Below, in pieces: positions 32,157 to 43,565 of a DNA stretch of 64,000 nt. Below the pieces are notes generated by a model, which worked only from the letters and a program-made list of their open reading frames with translations, was not told the origin of the DNA and did no database searches. The translations under genes were made by a program, and so were the position numbers. The stretch comes from Bactrocera neohumeralis (lineage: Eukaryota > Arthropoda > Insecta > Diptera > Tephritidae), in NCBI RefSeq assembly GCF_024586455.1, contig NC_065919.1, positions 22,854,839-22,918,838 of the forward strand, written 5' to 3'. Within the stretch, counting starts at the first letter, position 1; every line of letters starts with the position of its first letter.

Positions 32157-33515
32157 GTACCGCACCTATTTCTCTCGACAACGGCAGTTCAGCTTAACAC
32201 AGACACACGTACTCGTTTGCGTATGTAATTTGGAATAATAAAGATAATCTTTGCAAACATTCATCAACTTCATTCTACTGCGTTTAACAGACAGTAGAGG
32301 AGGCTGCTGTTAATAACATTATGTTAACTCCACCCATATATTTAAAATTTCATGCGAAGGTATTGTGTCGTATTAAAAATGCATACAGCTTTACGTATAT
32401 GTGGCTCGTGCGTTAGAAAAGTCTACAAAATTAATTTAACGTGCAGGATTGAGAGAGTGTGAAAAGAGAGCGAGTATGCGAACAACCGCTGCAGTTAAAA
32501 TCTAAAGAGCAAATCCACTGTTAGAGAACTGTTAGCGACATTTTATGCTTTTTGAAAGAGCCCAGTGCAGACAACAACCTGCCGTGACGCGCCGTATTTC
32601 GATGGGCGGCGGTGGGCGTGTGAACACTTCGTTGACACTTCGTAGGTAATTGTGCGAGTACGTAAGCAAAATTGTTTGTTTTTTTTGTGCATCCTTCGTG
32701 CCTGCCACATAATTTTACTTTTTGTAGCTTTCGTTAAGTGTTTTGAGTGCGAGTATTCGTATATGGTGCGAGCACTAGTGGTGTCCGATTACAAGAGATT
32801 CCGGTCGCAGTCGTAGCATTGGAATGTATGCTCGTCGTACTCAGACTTCGCAAGAGCACTACTCGTGCTTTTACTCAGTTATGTATGAACATGTGTGTGT
32901 ATTTGTGTATGTGCAACAACAATAGTGGACTAAAACAAGTTTTTAGATTTTGGCGCCCAACAACAATGTAACGTTATACGCCCTTTTTTCGCTTGATTTA
33001 TGTTCGTCTCAGATGTTATGTTGTAGTTGGGGTTCTTAGCTTTTGTTGTAGTTGTATATATATACGGCATTTGTGATACTCAAATTTATTTGTACATACA
33101 TAGAGTGTGTTTGTAAGAGCGTGTGTTCATTGCGAGCATTTTGCCTTAGCTGTAATCCTTCGGTTTTTAAAGTGGATAAGCATTAGGGAAGCAGCGGAGG
33201 AGTGGACACAAGAAGCACAAGCAAAGTTTCTGAAATAAAATCTTTGTCAAATAGTGAACGGAGTTAGTGCGTAAAGTAAATTTCATATTGAGTATCACAT
33301 TAGTACCATTTGCGAGCTGATCGTTAAGTTTTATGCACGCATACAGGGTGACTCAGTCGAATTGACTGCTTTATAGGAGAACATTTTACATGTCACATAT
33401 GTACATATATATAAATATGTATGTATAGTGTTACGTTGACAGGGGATTTATATGATCTGATACTAAATACGTGTATATGTACATTGTCTGTTTTCGGCAG
33501 AACGTTGCCTTATGT
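32157..33515. other. Intergenic DNA of more even base composition
   Basis: No element and no convincing coding frame. 32580-32640 is GC-richer (GATGGGCGGCGGTGGGCGTG) and 33180-33300 contains GTGAACGGAGTTAGTGCGTAAAG, a style seen in fly untranslated exons. It could be host regulatory or UTR sequence but nothing proves it. The 74-codon frame at 32747 is not recognised. Confidence 0.3.
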
Positions 33516-33570
33516 AGGATAGTCGAAAAAGTCTTTTCGTATTTCTAATCAAACTTCAACTTTTTTTTTA
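33516..33570. mobile_element. Solo end of the mori-like mariner
   Basis: ATAGTCGAAAAAGTCTTTTC and GTATTTCTAATCAAACTTCA match the inverted right end of the mariner at 14632-16073 (GAAATACGAAAAAACTTTTTCGACTA read in reverse complement). Only one end remains. Confidence 0.7.
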
Positions 33571-33589
33571 GTATTTATGCTAATGGGCC

Positions 33590-34130
33590 ATTCCATCAAT
33601 TGGCGACATGTTTTTGTACCCGTGGTTCTCCGATTTTGACGAAACTTTAGAATATCATAATATAGACCAAAATAAGAATATCTGTAAACTTTTTAATGGT
33701 CAAAGTTGCTCCATTGTTTTTTGGCGCGCAATTCAAATTGAGATCAAGCAAAAAAATGACTATTTCTTTTATTTTTTAACGACCTCAAAATTGAGTGAAA
33801 AAAATTTTGCAGTTATCTAATTTTATGTAAAAAAGTCTCAGCTTTCTGATAAAAAAATATTTTCAAAATCCCAAAAAATTTTCAAAATCCAAAAAAACAT
33901 TTTTTTTCCAAAAATCCCGTTTTTTGTGCTTTTCCCCCAATTGTTTTTCAAAATTGATTTTTTCATTCGATTCCTCGTTCAATTTTACATAAGAATCAGT
34001 GTTCAAAAGTATGGGACTCTGATCCCATGAACAACAAAAAAATGCAAAATTGTCGCTATAAAAATGTTTCATTGATAAAATGTTCGGTTCTACCCGAGCT
34101 TAGCCCTTCCTTACTTGTTTTCTCTAAAGT
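33590..34130. repeat. A-rich dispersed repeat ending in GGTTCTACCCGAGCTTAGCC
   Basis: Contains long runs of A/T with CAAAATCCCAAAAAA motifs and ends in TGTTCGGTTCTACCCGAGCT, CCTTCCTTACTTGTTTTC, a tail style recurring in fly dispersed repeats. No coding frame. Only one copy is seen in this window, so the repeat status is inferred from its style. Confidence 0.4.
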
Positions 34131-34705
34131 TGGTAGCGTTAAGCCCATGGTCTAATGTTTGTACCAAACTAATTCTAAGTCATCTTAGATAACTCAATTT
34201 GACCCCTATCTTAGCTGCCTTCAAATTACAAGTTATTCTCAAAAATTCGAAATTAGACGCATATTTGAAAAAGGCGTTTCAGAGTGCTAGGAAATACAAA
34301 GCCAAATTTTAAACGCGTTTTTCTCAAAATGGTGTTTTCAAAGTCAAAGACCCACATAACTGTAAAAAGACTTAACCGATTAGTCTCACATTTTAACACG
34401 AGCTTATTAAATATATGTTTTAGTAATTAAACGAAGATTTTTTCTCACCGTGTGTACAAGTTTTTGGACGAATAAGGGTACTTCGGGAATGTGACTTTGG
34501 TCTGATCTGGCCCCAATAGCATCTCGTCGGACTGGCAGACAGTGAGGCATCTCAAACTCATTCAATTTTCAGAGACTACCAATCTCCAACTTTATCACAA
34601 CGCTTTACATATGTATCTGGAGTTAATCATACTCAGAACGTTTTGACATCCGAGCGCTATTTGTGTTGTTTACAGTAACTTAAAATATTCTCTTTCGGCC
34701 AAAAA

Positions 34706-35235
34706 ATGGAATTAATTTGCAAACTTTTACGAGCGATTATATTTTACAACTTTTGGCGTGGATTATTACAGCAAAAGTGCTTCGATGGACTTATTTCCAT
34801 TATTGTGATGAGGTTGTATCAAGCATCAGTGTTTATCGATGGTGTGGTGAATTGAATCGAAGTCGTAGGCCACTTCAAGATGAACTTGAAGTCCTGCCAA
34901 GGTCGCCCAAAACCAGCTCTTTTCCCAAAAACTATTAATGCTGTGCGGAAAGATCGTTATGTGACATACCGTGAGATTGGAATAACTATGGGCAATAGAG
35001 GGACCAAAATGGGGATACATTTAATATTGCATGAACTTTTCACTGTAAAAAAAACTATTCAAGTTGGCTCTCACGCAATTTGTCAATTGCTAAAAAGAGC
35101 CTTATGTCGATCGGTCGAGCGAAATGTTAATAAATACGTCTGTGACATCGTAGCAGGTCTTGAGTGGTAGATTTACGCATATGAGCCTGAGAGTAAACGG
35201 CAGTACAATGTGTAAGTGTTTCAAAATGAGCCAAA
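34706..35235 (+). pseudogene. irritans-subfamily-like mariner, 5' half
   Basis: Start at 34706: MELICKLLRAIIL, a frameshift, then CDEVVSSISVYRWCGELNRS, RRPLQDEL, PKTINAVRKDRYVTYREIGI, LHELFTVKKT, CDIVAGLEW (the first catalytic Asp of the GDESW box is lost), IYAYEPESKRQYNV and VFQNEPNLS. Interrupted at about 35235 by non-homologous DNA and resumes at about 35755. Stops at several positions. Inactive. Confidence 0.82.
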
Positions 35236-35750
35236 TCTATCTTAATCTAATCTACTATATAATTCAAGTCAAAATGAGATTGGTTCTGACTGATCTTTCG
35301 CAACAATGTTTTGTATAATATTTCACTGTTCATACACATGTTTGTACTTAATATTTAATAAATTACACTTAAACTGTACAATTGTTACAAGTGGTAACTT
35401 GTTACTCGGCAGTCGATAATGATAAAGTGACCTCGAGGCTATTGTTCCAGTTTCTTTGGCTCCATATAGGCTAAGTGCTTATCGCTGCTCATACAATTGA
35501 GATGCTGAAAACCTTTACTAGTGTCAAATAACTATTTAAAGATATAAAGTGAAATTTGTTTGTTGTACTGATAGTTGGACGTAATTTTTTTGGATTGTTC
35601 TGGCCCCGCCCCCTAGTTGTTTTTTGATTTTTCTTTAATGTTTACTGAAACTCTACAAGGTTGTTCTTCAGGTTTTCCAAACAGTTCAAAAATGGAAGAA
35701 ATCGGATAATAACCACGCCCACCTCCCATTAACTCGCACTAAAAGCACAT
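35236..35750. repeat. ~500-bp insert splitting the irritans-like mariner
   Basis: Not mariner. Contains GGCCCCGCCCCCTAG and AATCGGATAATAACCACGCCCACC, phrases typical of abundant fly dispersed repeats. No open frame. No clear target duplication seen at the junctions. Confidence 0.5.
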
Positions 35751-35754
35751 TCAG

Positions 35755-36093
35755 AAACAAATGGTTGTCATTTTTTTTAATGGTCATGATGTAATCATAC
35801 CACTAGAACAGAAATTATTGAAACCAATTGCCGAAGTGGGACCACGACGACAATGCGAGCTCTCATACATCGACTTAAACAACTGGATGTTTGAGCATTC
35901 GAAACATCGATTTGACTAGTCATCTGCTGAATAGTTCTAACTTACGACCGAATGACACTTTTTTATTCCCGCACATGAAAATTAGCCTAACATGTGACCG
36001 TTTTTCGTCACCTGTTGAGGGGGTTTATGCTCATGCTTTCAAAAGGCAAGTTTTGGAGCTACCTTAATCAGAGTGGCTAAAGTGCTTCGACAG
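35755..36093 (+). pseudogene. irritans-subfamily-like mariner, 3' half
   Basis: Resumes with KQMVVIFFNGHDVIIPLEQ, a deletion, then DHDDNASSHTST (second catalytic Asp, about 35850), IRNIDLTSHLLNSSNLRPND (third Asp), TFLFPHMKISLTCDRFSSPV, EGVYAHAFKRQVLELP, a stop, SEWLKCFD. At about 36093 it joins GACAGACGGACATGGCTAAAT, which belongs to the dispersed hairpin repeat family in reverse orientation. Order and strand match the 5' half. Confidence 0.82.
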
Positions 36094-36249
36094 ACGGACA
36101 TGGCTAAATCACCTCAGCTTGTCAGCCTGCCGTTTCTTTCTGGTTATTACAAACCTCGTGCTAAACTTAATATACGCTTTGCAGTGTGTCACAAATCTAT
36201 GCGAGAGATGACGCTGAGGCCGAAAAGAACCAAGAAATAATTATTTTAT

Positions 36250-37600
36250 TTTCAATTAAATTATTTAAATTGTATATATTTTAGTAATTTGCTTGAGCAG
36301 TTTTATAATTTATATTGAGTAATTCAAAATCCACCCAAACTCATTTACCTCGCCCCGCAACCACTGAGTTTGTTTTCATTCTACATGCAACTCTGCTGTA
36401 ATCTGATGAGTTTTTGAGTCCCTTCTCATTGTTTTTGTTTTTTATTTTTGTTATATGTACATATGTGCACGGATACGTAAGTATGTATATAAATAAATCG
36501 GGTAACTGTAACTACGAAAATGTTATATATGATGTCCCTAATGGAAGCGCGTATGTGTGCGTGCGTGCGTGGGGCCTGTGTGCGCCTCAGAGTGCGTACA
36601 AAGGGCGTTAATCCACATTTCTTTAACCTAAATTACAAACTAAAAGGCCAACAAAAACAGCAACAACAACACCAACAACATTTATAACTACAACAACAAG
36701 GGAGAACATTAACAGCCAGGACACAAGCGAAAATAATAACATTCAAAGCACAACACCAATAACAAAAAGAACAACAGTAGTAAAAATAAAATAATAACAA
36801 CAACAACAAAAACTATAACAAACTCCAGCAACAACATTCGTGCAAAAATTTGGGCACAAGAACAACGCACTCAACAACGCCGCGCGTACTCCCTTTGAGA
36901 GCAAGGCCAACAACAAAACGCCAACCATGTTGGTTGCCAAACGACAGAAGAAGAACAACAACAGCATTACAAACAACAATAAAAGCAGCAGTAGCGGCAG
37001 CCGAAATGACGGTGGCACAGTTAGTTGGTTGGTGCAGAGTGAAAATGGATTTCTGAAACATTTTAACGGTATGTACACAGCAGGCAGAGCATGTGCTCCA
37101 CAAATGCGCGGCACGACGATTGCAGCGGCTCTATATGTGTTTAAGGGTGCACGAAGCAGGCATACGCACGCAAGAGCCTGCCTCAAACGACACAAGCCCA
37201 TTCGAAGTGGCTGAGGCAACTGTGGACTACGACAGCGCCAGCTGAGTTTACTCTAATGCTGTAACGGCCGCCGGAGCGTAGGCAGAAATCCCTGTAGAGC
37301 TACCAAAAATTTCTCTGCTTTATTTTGTTTGCGTCGATTTATTGTTTTTGTGCTTTTGTTGTCTTTCATGCGGTGCCGAAGTTTGTAGCGACAATGAGCA
37401 CATGTGCGCAACCATGAAGGCTGCAAGCTGTATGCTGATGGAGCGGGCATTGGTGGCGGCGGCTGGGTTACGTGCAGCCGTAGCGGGCTGGAGCTGTCAG
37501 TTACGATACTCGGTTTCACATGACGTTTGTAAGCGCCATCAAACAGAAATAAACAGAGAGTTACGTTGTAAGTGACAGCGTGAGCACTTTATTTATCGTC
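36250..37600. other. CAA-rich DNA, no firm gene
   Basis: 36655-36850 and 36950-36990 are rich in CAACAA on the plus strand. The 124-codon plus frame (36840-37214), the 158-codon minus frame over the same stretch and an 88-codon minus frame (37519-37253) overlap each other, and I judge them chance frames in non-coding DNA. Could be upstream regulatory DNA of the UTR-like stretch at 38440. Confidence 0.35.
36655..36850 (+). repeat. Interrupted CAA/ACA simple repeat
   Basis: Repeated CAACAACAAC and AACAACAAAA blocks. In a coding gene this would encode poly-Gln, Asn or Thr, but stops in all frames argue for non-coding DNA. Confidence 0.75.
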
Positions 37601-37624
37601 AAAGCGAATGTAAGCGCGCACCAG

Positions 37625-37660
37625 GGAGAAAGAGAGCATCAGAGAGAGAGCGAGCGAGAG
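37625..37660 (+). promoter_or_regulatory. GAGA-motif cluster 1
   Basis: GAGAAAGAGAGC and AGAGAGAGAGCGAGCGAGAG. GAGA-factor (Trl) type sites are common in fly promoters and Polycomb elements. Role inferred. Confidence 0.35.
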
Positions 37661-37964
37661 TGTGCAACAAGCCACACTTGCCGCTCATAGCTGCAAATAT
37701 TTGACCAACATCACCGCCTTTTTGGCCGTGTGTGCCTTGCTCGGTGTCGCTTTGTCGCGCTTGGCTGCTGTTCGGCACGCTCTCAACGCTCATAAAGCGG
37801 TCTCCAATTGTTGACGTTATGTTTGGTGCGCAGCAATGTGCCGCGCCTGCTGCGCACAACAAATCCGTCCAACCGTCAGATATAAGTTGAAACCATCCAC
37901 AGGGCAGACGAGTTCCAGATTCCGGCTGAGCAAGAATGCCCATTTGCATTTTGCAAAGCTCACG

Positions 37965-37990
37965 CGCTCTCTCCCACTCTCTCTCTCTCA
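37965..37990 (-). promoter_or_regulatory. GAGA-motif cluster 2 (CTCTCT on plus)
   Basis: GCTCTCTCCCACTCTCTCTC followed by TCTCAGCAG. Lies 300 bp from cluster 1, upstream of UTR-like sequence. A pyrimidine-rich tract ending in CAG also resembles a splice acceptor, so the role is open. Confidence 0.35.
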
Positions 37991-38439
37991 GCAGTTTGTT
38001 GCATTTCACACGCGACAAATGCTGGGAGTGTTTAACTGGCGACAAAGTAACAGAGCGCGCATTTGCTACGAAGCTGGAGCGTGCTTTCGTAATATTTTTT
38101 TGTAACTTTATGCTTTTTCATGCTGTTTTCGCTCTCAAATGTTGCAACTGGCGCTCTCCAGCATCCCTTTTGCTGCTGCAAGTGTGTGCGTTTGTTGCTG
38201 TTGCCGCTATGTGCTGAGCACCATTTTCATCTTAGAGGCATGGCTATTGTCGTTGTAATACCTACCGCCCGCCAACACCCTTCTCAATGGGTCGGTCGTT
38301 ACCGTCGTCATCGTCGTCGTTTTCAACATCCACAGCCATGTCAGAGGAAGAAATTGAATGTACTCGTTGCGGCAGCTGCCAGTAGTTGCCTCAGAGCCCG
38401 CGGGTCGAAGAAAACGCTTTGGAAAACGTTGCGTGAAAA

Positions 38440-39345
38440 TTTTGTGTGTGCGCATTTTTTGATTCATAGTGAATTTTCCACATTTTCTTCCATAAAAATA
38501 TACAACAAAAATAAAAAACGAAAATTAAAACACACAACACACACTCACATATATACGAAGATACAAGATTTTCTTCAAAAATTCACCACATTACACCCCG
38601 TTCACCCCGTTTGTGAAGCAGTTTGTGCAAAAGTGCTAAAGTTCTGGCGAGTTTTTGTGTAAATGACGAATAGTAAATAGCCATAAACAATCTTGGAGCA
38701 GTCAAGCAACAACAAAAAGTGAAAAAAAAAACACAAACACACACACATAAGTAGTTGGTGAATTGGTGCCAAGCGTTCTAATGTTAAGTGTTAAACAAAG
38801 TGAAACGGTGTCAGCGTGTGAGTTTTCTTAAAGTCGTCGTCTGTAAAAGCGGAAAAAAACGTAGTCGCCTCTCGGTATCGGTGAAAATTTGGCACTCGAA
38901 TGTTTAGAAGAATTTAGTGCAAAAAGGGCGTGTGCTGCGATATTCGGTGCAAGCGAAAAATGCGCAAAGCAAAAAGGTAGTAAAATACACTAAAGTAAAA
39001 GTTAATACAAAGCCAAACTGTGCTGTGTACGTTAGTTAAGTTCAATCGGGCTTGCTTACATTAATTTTAAGCCTTTAAAGTGGCAGTCAGTGGCAGAAGA
39101 GAAGTAAAAACCAATTGTTTGGTGTGTGTGCGTTCTCGGGCGAAAAAAGGAGTAGAAAGTCTGCGCAGAAGTGTTATAGTGAAATGGTTGTAAGTGCAGG
39201 GGGCAAGGGCAGAGTGTAGATAAAGGAAAATACAAAAGTGCGTGTGCCAGCAGAAATGTGGATAATAATAGCAATAACAGTGGCGAAAAGAGCAGCTGCA
39301 GTAACAAGTGAAATTGTTAAACGAAGAACTTAAAAAAATTTATAT
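38440..39345 (+). other. Candidate untranslated first exon of a host gene
   Basis: Purine-rich plus strand with many GTGAAAA, GTGCAAA, AGTGTTAAACAAAGTG and CACACACA blocks and no sustained open frame, the look of long fly 5' UTRs. Possible splice donors: AAAAAG|GTAGTA (GT at 38977) and GAAAAG|GTCTGA (GT at 39420, just inside the tandem array). Two GAGA clusters lie 0.5-0.8 kb upstream. No coding exon is seen downstream within the window, so the gene, if real, is unknown. Confidence 0.25.
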
Positions 39346-40300
39346 AGCATACTTTTAGGCAGTGAACAACAAATTGCAGCTGTCACTGCTTTTTCAATAA
39401 ACTTTTAAAAGCCGAAAAGGTCTGAATCAGAGTTTTACAGCCTAGGAATTTTGTCTACTTTTAGAAGATTTCTGAATTCATTGCCTACCTTTAGGTTATA
39501 AATATCAACTCATTCATTCATCAAATCATTGTATACTTTTAGCAAAAATATATAAAATTATTTAAAAAAAAATGTATATAGCATACTTTTAGGCAGTGTA
39601 CAACAAATTGCGGCTGCCAATTTATTTGTATGTAGCATACTTTTAGGCAGTATACTACAAATTGTAGCTGTTTACAACTGCTTTTTCAATATTTACAAAC
39701 TTTTAACAGCCAAAAAGGTCTATGGTCACAGTTTTACAGCTTAGGCAGGTTTGTATACTTTAGAAGATTCTTGAATTCATTACCTACTTTTAGAATATAA
39801 AAATTAACACAAAATCATTGCATAGTTTTAGCAAAAATGTATAAAATAATTAAAAAAAAGTGTATATAGACTACTTTTAGGCAGTAAACAACAGATTGCA
39901 GCTGTCAACATATTTCTATGTAGCATACTTTTTGGCAGTGTACAAGCCACTACTGCTTTTTTTAATATTAATAAACTTTTAACAGCCGAAAAAAAGAAAA
40001 AGATCTATAATAAAAGTTTTACAGCTTTAGAAATTTTTTTAACTTCTAGAACGTTTTTGAATTCATTGCCTACTTTTAGGATATAAATATCAACACAATA
40101 GTTTAGTTTGCATAGTTTCGCAAAATATATAAAATAACTAAAGAAAATGTATAAAGCATACTTTTAGGTAGTGTACAAAAATTGCAGCTGTCATCTTATT
40201 CGTACATAGCATACTCTTAGGCGGTGCACAATAAATTGCAGCCGTTAGTAACTGCTTTCTCAATTTTTATAAATTTATAACAGTCGCAAAAAGCTACTGT
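39335..40300. repeat. Tandem array, ~287-bp unit with internal 54-bp duplication
   Basis: Over three units. The phrase CATACTTTTAGGCAGTGTAC (with variants) occurs at about 39349, 39582, 39636, 39870, 39924, 40157 and 40210, giving alternating gaps of about 233 and 54 bp. The landmark GCTTTTTCAAT occurs at 39388, 39680, 39955 and (variant) 40254. Units also share AACTTTTAACAGCC, GTTTTACAGC and GAATTCATTGCCTAC. No coding capacity. Confidence 0.92.
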
Positions 40301-41254
40301 CAGACTTTGAGTGAGTACTTACTTTGAATACAAAATTTACGCTGCTTACATTTAGGCTTCCAAAGAAAGCGTTCCTGCCTATCAAGGCAACTTGGTAAAC
40401 TTATGCAAATATACGCAAAATTCCCCGCAAGACGCTAGTAGAATTTATTCTTTTATATTTTCATAATATTAGCTTAAACATTTTGTGATTTACTTTAATA
40501 GTTAATCGGATTACACTTGATAATAATGAAATTAAAAATTATCATTTACTTTTCATCAAATACATTGATTATTTGAATATAAATCGGTATTTATGATTAC
40601 AAACATAAAGACTTTTGAATATAACTAATATTCCAAAAAAAAACTAAAAAATTGCCTCGAACCATCAATATTTCCCCTCAAATATATAGAAATCTATTCA
40701 AAATATAAGCTTCGGCTAATATTTGAAGAAAAAGAAGCATAGTTTCCTGCTCGCTCTGCAATGATAAGTTCTTAACTCAGTCGTGTCTCATTTCTTTCAC
40801 AAAATATTTCATAAATTTCAACATTTCTAACTCTTCTCTACTGGCATTTTGTTTAATTAGCAATATAGTTGTGCCTGAATTGATTAATTATGTTGCCTCA
40901 CTGTGCTCAAGGCAACGCCTTCATTGGCCCACCTAATTATAGGCTATCTTATAATTAGCAATTGTCTTGTTGTTAGTGATAAATTATGTCTAACAAATGA
41001 AAAATACATATATCCTCCGAAAATAAGCAGGTTGAAACATAGTGTGAGGGGTTAAATCGTCTCAGCTTTGTAGAGACTTTCGGAATTCCTACGTTAAACC
41101 AATTTTAACATTTTCTGAAGATATTTTGGGGGTAAGGAGAATATAATTATTCAACTATTCGCTAATCAAGCTATGTGGAACTTGTGCTCCTTTAGAAAAC
41201 GCAATTTTATTTCATACTGTAGACCATAGATATTGTTGAGCATATTTCTTCAAT
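40301..41254. other. AT-rich DNA, no feature recognised
   Basis: No gene or repeat recognised; several A/T runs. Confidence 0.4.
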
Positions 41255-42027
41255 TCTGGACAGGGTTATAGTAAGTTGGTCATGGAGTTTGTAACACCCA
41301 GCAAAAGGCCTACGCTTTGTCTGCAGAACTGGTCTCGAACTAGTCCCTCAGTTTAGGAATATCGATCTGAAATTTTGCACACCTTCTCTCCTTACCAAAA
41401 AGCTACTTATATGTCGGCACCGCCGATATCGGACAACTATTGCATATAGCTGCCATACAAACTGTTCAAAGCCACTCAAGCCCTTATAAGGAAAACTTTT
41501 TTATTTGATGGGATATTGTTACGAAGTTTGGCACAGATTATTACCTAAGGTATTGATAAATTTTTTTATAACGAACTTTCAGATCGGACTACAATAACAT
41601 ATAGCTGTCATATAAACTGTTCGAACAAACTCAGGTTTTTGTACGGGAAACTTTTTTATTTGACAAATTATCCTTATGCATTTTTGGTACAGATTATTAT
41701 CTAAAGCCGTGCTACAAGCTTAGAAGAAACTGATCAAATCAGACTACTGTAACATATAGCTGCCATACAAATTAATCGATCAAAACACAAGTCCTTGTGT
41801 GGAAAACTTTTTTAGTTTTTTTTTAGGAAAACTTTTTCTTAAGTTTACATATTATTGTCTGACAAAATCTGTAAAAATTTTGTTCACGAACTGGCCTAAA
41901 CCTGTACATAACTGATCGCTCAAATCACAATAAAGATGTTTTTCGATCCTTTTATGCTATAAAAATGCATATGTGTAGTGTACATATGTAGCTTCGGTGC
42001 AGCCGAAGTTAAAGTTTTTTCTTGTTC
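41255..42027 (+). repeat. Dispersed fly repeat with terminal hairpin (copy B)
   Basis: Contains AGTTTGTAACACCCAG, ACTAGTCCCTCAGTTTAGGA, repeated CATATAGCTG[CT]CATA modules and ends GTAGCTTCGGTGCAGCCGAA GTTAAAGTTTTTTCTTGTTC. The longest copy in the window; several internal modules. Confidence 0.82.
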
Positions 42028-43189
42028 TTATTTGCTGATGCATACAGTTTATGCTTCACTTTTTATGTGTCTGCAAATGGAAATAGTAATAATGGACTTA
42101 AGAGTAATAACCTAAAGTTTTCTTTAACCACTTTCATATACTAAGAGCGATACTTTCTTGACAGGCTGTATATACCTCCATCAAATGGATATATGTACAT
42201 ATATAACATATAAATTTATATTAAATTCACTTTAAATAGTTTTTAATAAACATTCACGCACAATAGACAACTTTCATTTATCTTTTCTTGCATTATTATG
42301 CATATTAACTTCGATTTGGTATTGTTTTTCAAAGACTTACTTTTAGTTTAAATTTGAAACTATCAAAATTTGAATTTATATTTATTATTTTTATTTACTT
42401 TTTATTTTATTTTTTATTTTTTTTAATTTTTTAAAAATTTTTTTTATTGTCCGCAAAATACCATACATTTATAGTCATACTCGTGTACAAATTTGCTTAC
42501 AGAGAATGCCATTTGACATTTTCGTCTGATATTAGTGAATTACAATGCCATTCCATAGCTGGCACACAAACACGCACATACATACATATTAGTATACCGT
42601 TTCAAAATCATTGCTTTGTCCGCAATAACTGAAAATGTTTTTTGTGTTGCCTGCTTTTAGGGGTTTTCATAGTGTCTACTATGCTAGTGTGTGTTGGGTT
42701 GTTTGGCCCTTTACGCTGACGTCTGACTGTCTCGTTTGCCTCATTTACTTCGCATATTTTTCATTGCTCTTTCACATTGTTTTTTGTTTGTTTGTGCGCA
42801 GCATATTTTTTGTAGTTCAAACATACAGAGACAAAAAATAAAAACAAAATTTTAATTGAAACCGTATGGCGTCAGCTATTTTAAATACGAATAAATGTCA
42901 TTTACATATTTTTATATTTTATAATATTTTTTTTGTTTGTGTTTAATTCACATTTTTGCGGTTTTTGATTACACACAACATTAATTCTGTTTATTATTAT
43001 GCTTTTAATGGTTGAAATTGAGCGCTATTGTCTAATATTAGCTCTAGTTTTCCAATGAGCGATTATACTGTAGGTATTCTAGTCACACATAAGCCTATGG
43101 TAGGCAAATATTATTAATGGGAGGTAAATGAAAATTAGCTGACTAAGACTCCGAGACCTATTCTTTGTTGCTGCTTGCGTATAATTATA
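42028..43189. other. AT-rich DNA, no feature recognised
   Basis: T/A homopolymer runs around 42380-42450. Two short plus frames at 42447 and 42635 are not recognised. Confidence 0.4.
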
Positions 43190-43565
43190 CCATGAACATT
43201 CCAAAGAAACGTCAGAGACTCTTTAAAATATATACATACTATATATATTTATAATATATATGTGTTAAATTATCGGCAGGAAAAGTTAAGTCCATTTAGC
43301 CATGTCTGCCTGTCGGTATGTACGTGAACTAGTCTTTAGTCAGTTTTTGAGATATTGGTCTGAAATTTTACATGTGCTTTTCTCTTCAAGACGCTGTCAA
43401 TTTCTCGCAACCGTTGATATCGGTCGAGTATAGCATATGCTGCCATACAAATTGATGGATCAAAATTAAGAAAATGTTCTTTTTATATCCTTTTATTCTA
43501 CAAGAAATGTAGCTGTGAAGTATATTATAATTAGCTCGCCTGTAACCAAAGTTAACATTTTTTGC
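43190..43565 (+). repeat. Dispersed fly repeat with terminal hairpin (copy C, diverged)
   Basis: CATGAACATTCCAAAGAAAC, TTTAGCCATGTCTGCCTGTC, GATATTGGTCTGAAATTTTA, CATATGCTGCCATACAAATT and the decayed tail AGCTCGCCTGTAACCAAAGT. Shorter and more diverged than copy A. Confidence 0.75.

Noticed and set aside
32157..33515. Host gene exon between DD41D element and mariner end
   Set aside because: No open frame longer than about 75 codons with protein-like composition and no paired splice sites that I could support.
36743..37219. 158-codon minus and 124-codon plus open frames over the same DNA
   Set aside because: Low-complexity (Leu/Phe/Val runs on one strand, Asn/Lys/Ser on the other), produced by CAA/TTG repeats.
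37599..38045. 148-codon minus-strand open frame
   Set aside because: Lies over the GAGA clusters (translated as RERERAR- and LARSLSD-type runs) in GC-richer DNA, where long chance frames are expected. No domain seen.
38120..38662. 180-codon plus-strand open frame, the longest in the UTR-like island besides element frames
   Set aside because: Its end is Lys/Asn/Thr/His-rich repeat translation (THTHIYTK), it has no family resemblance, and overlapping frames on the other strand are equally long. Treated as chance.
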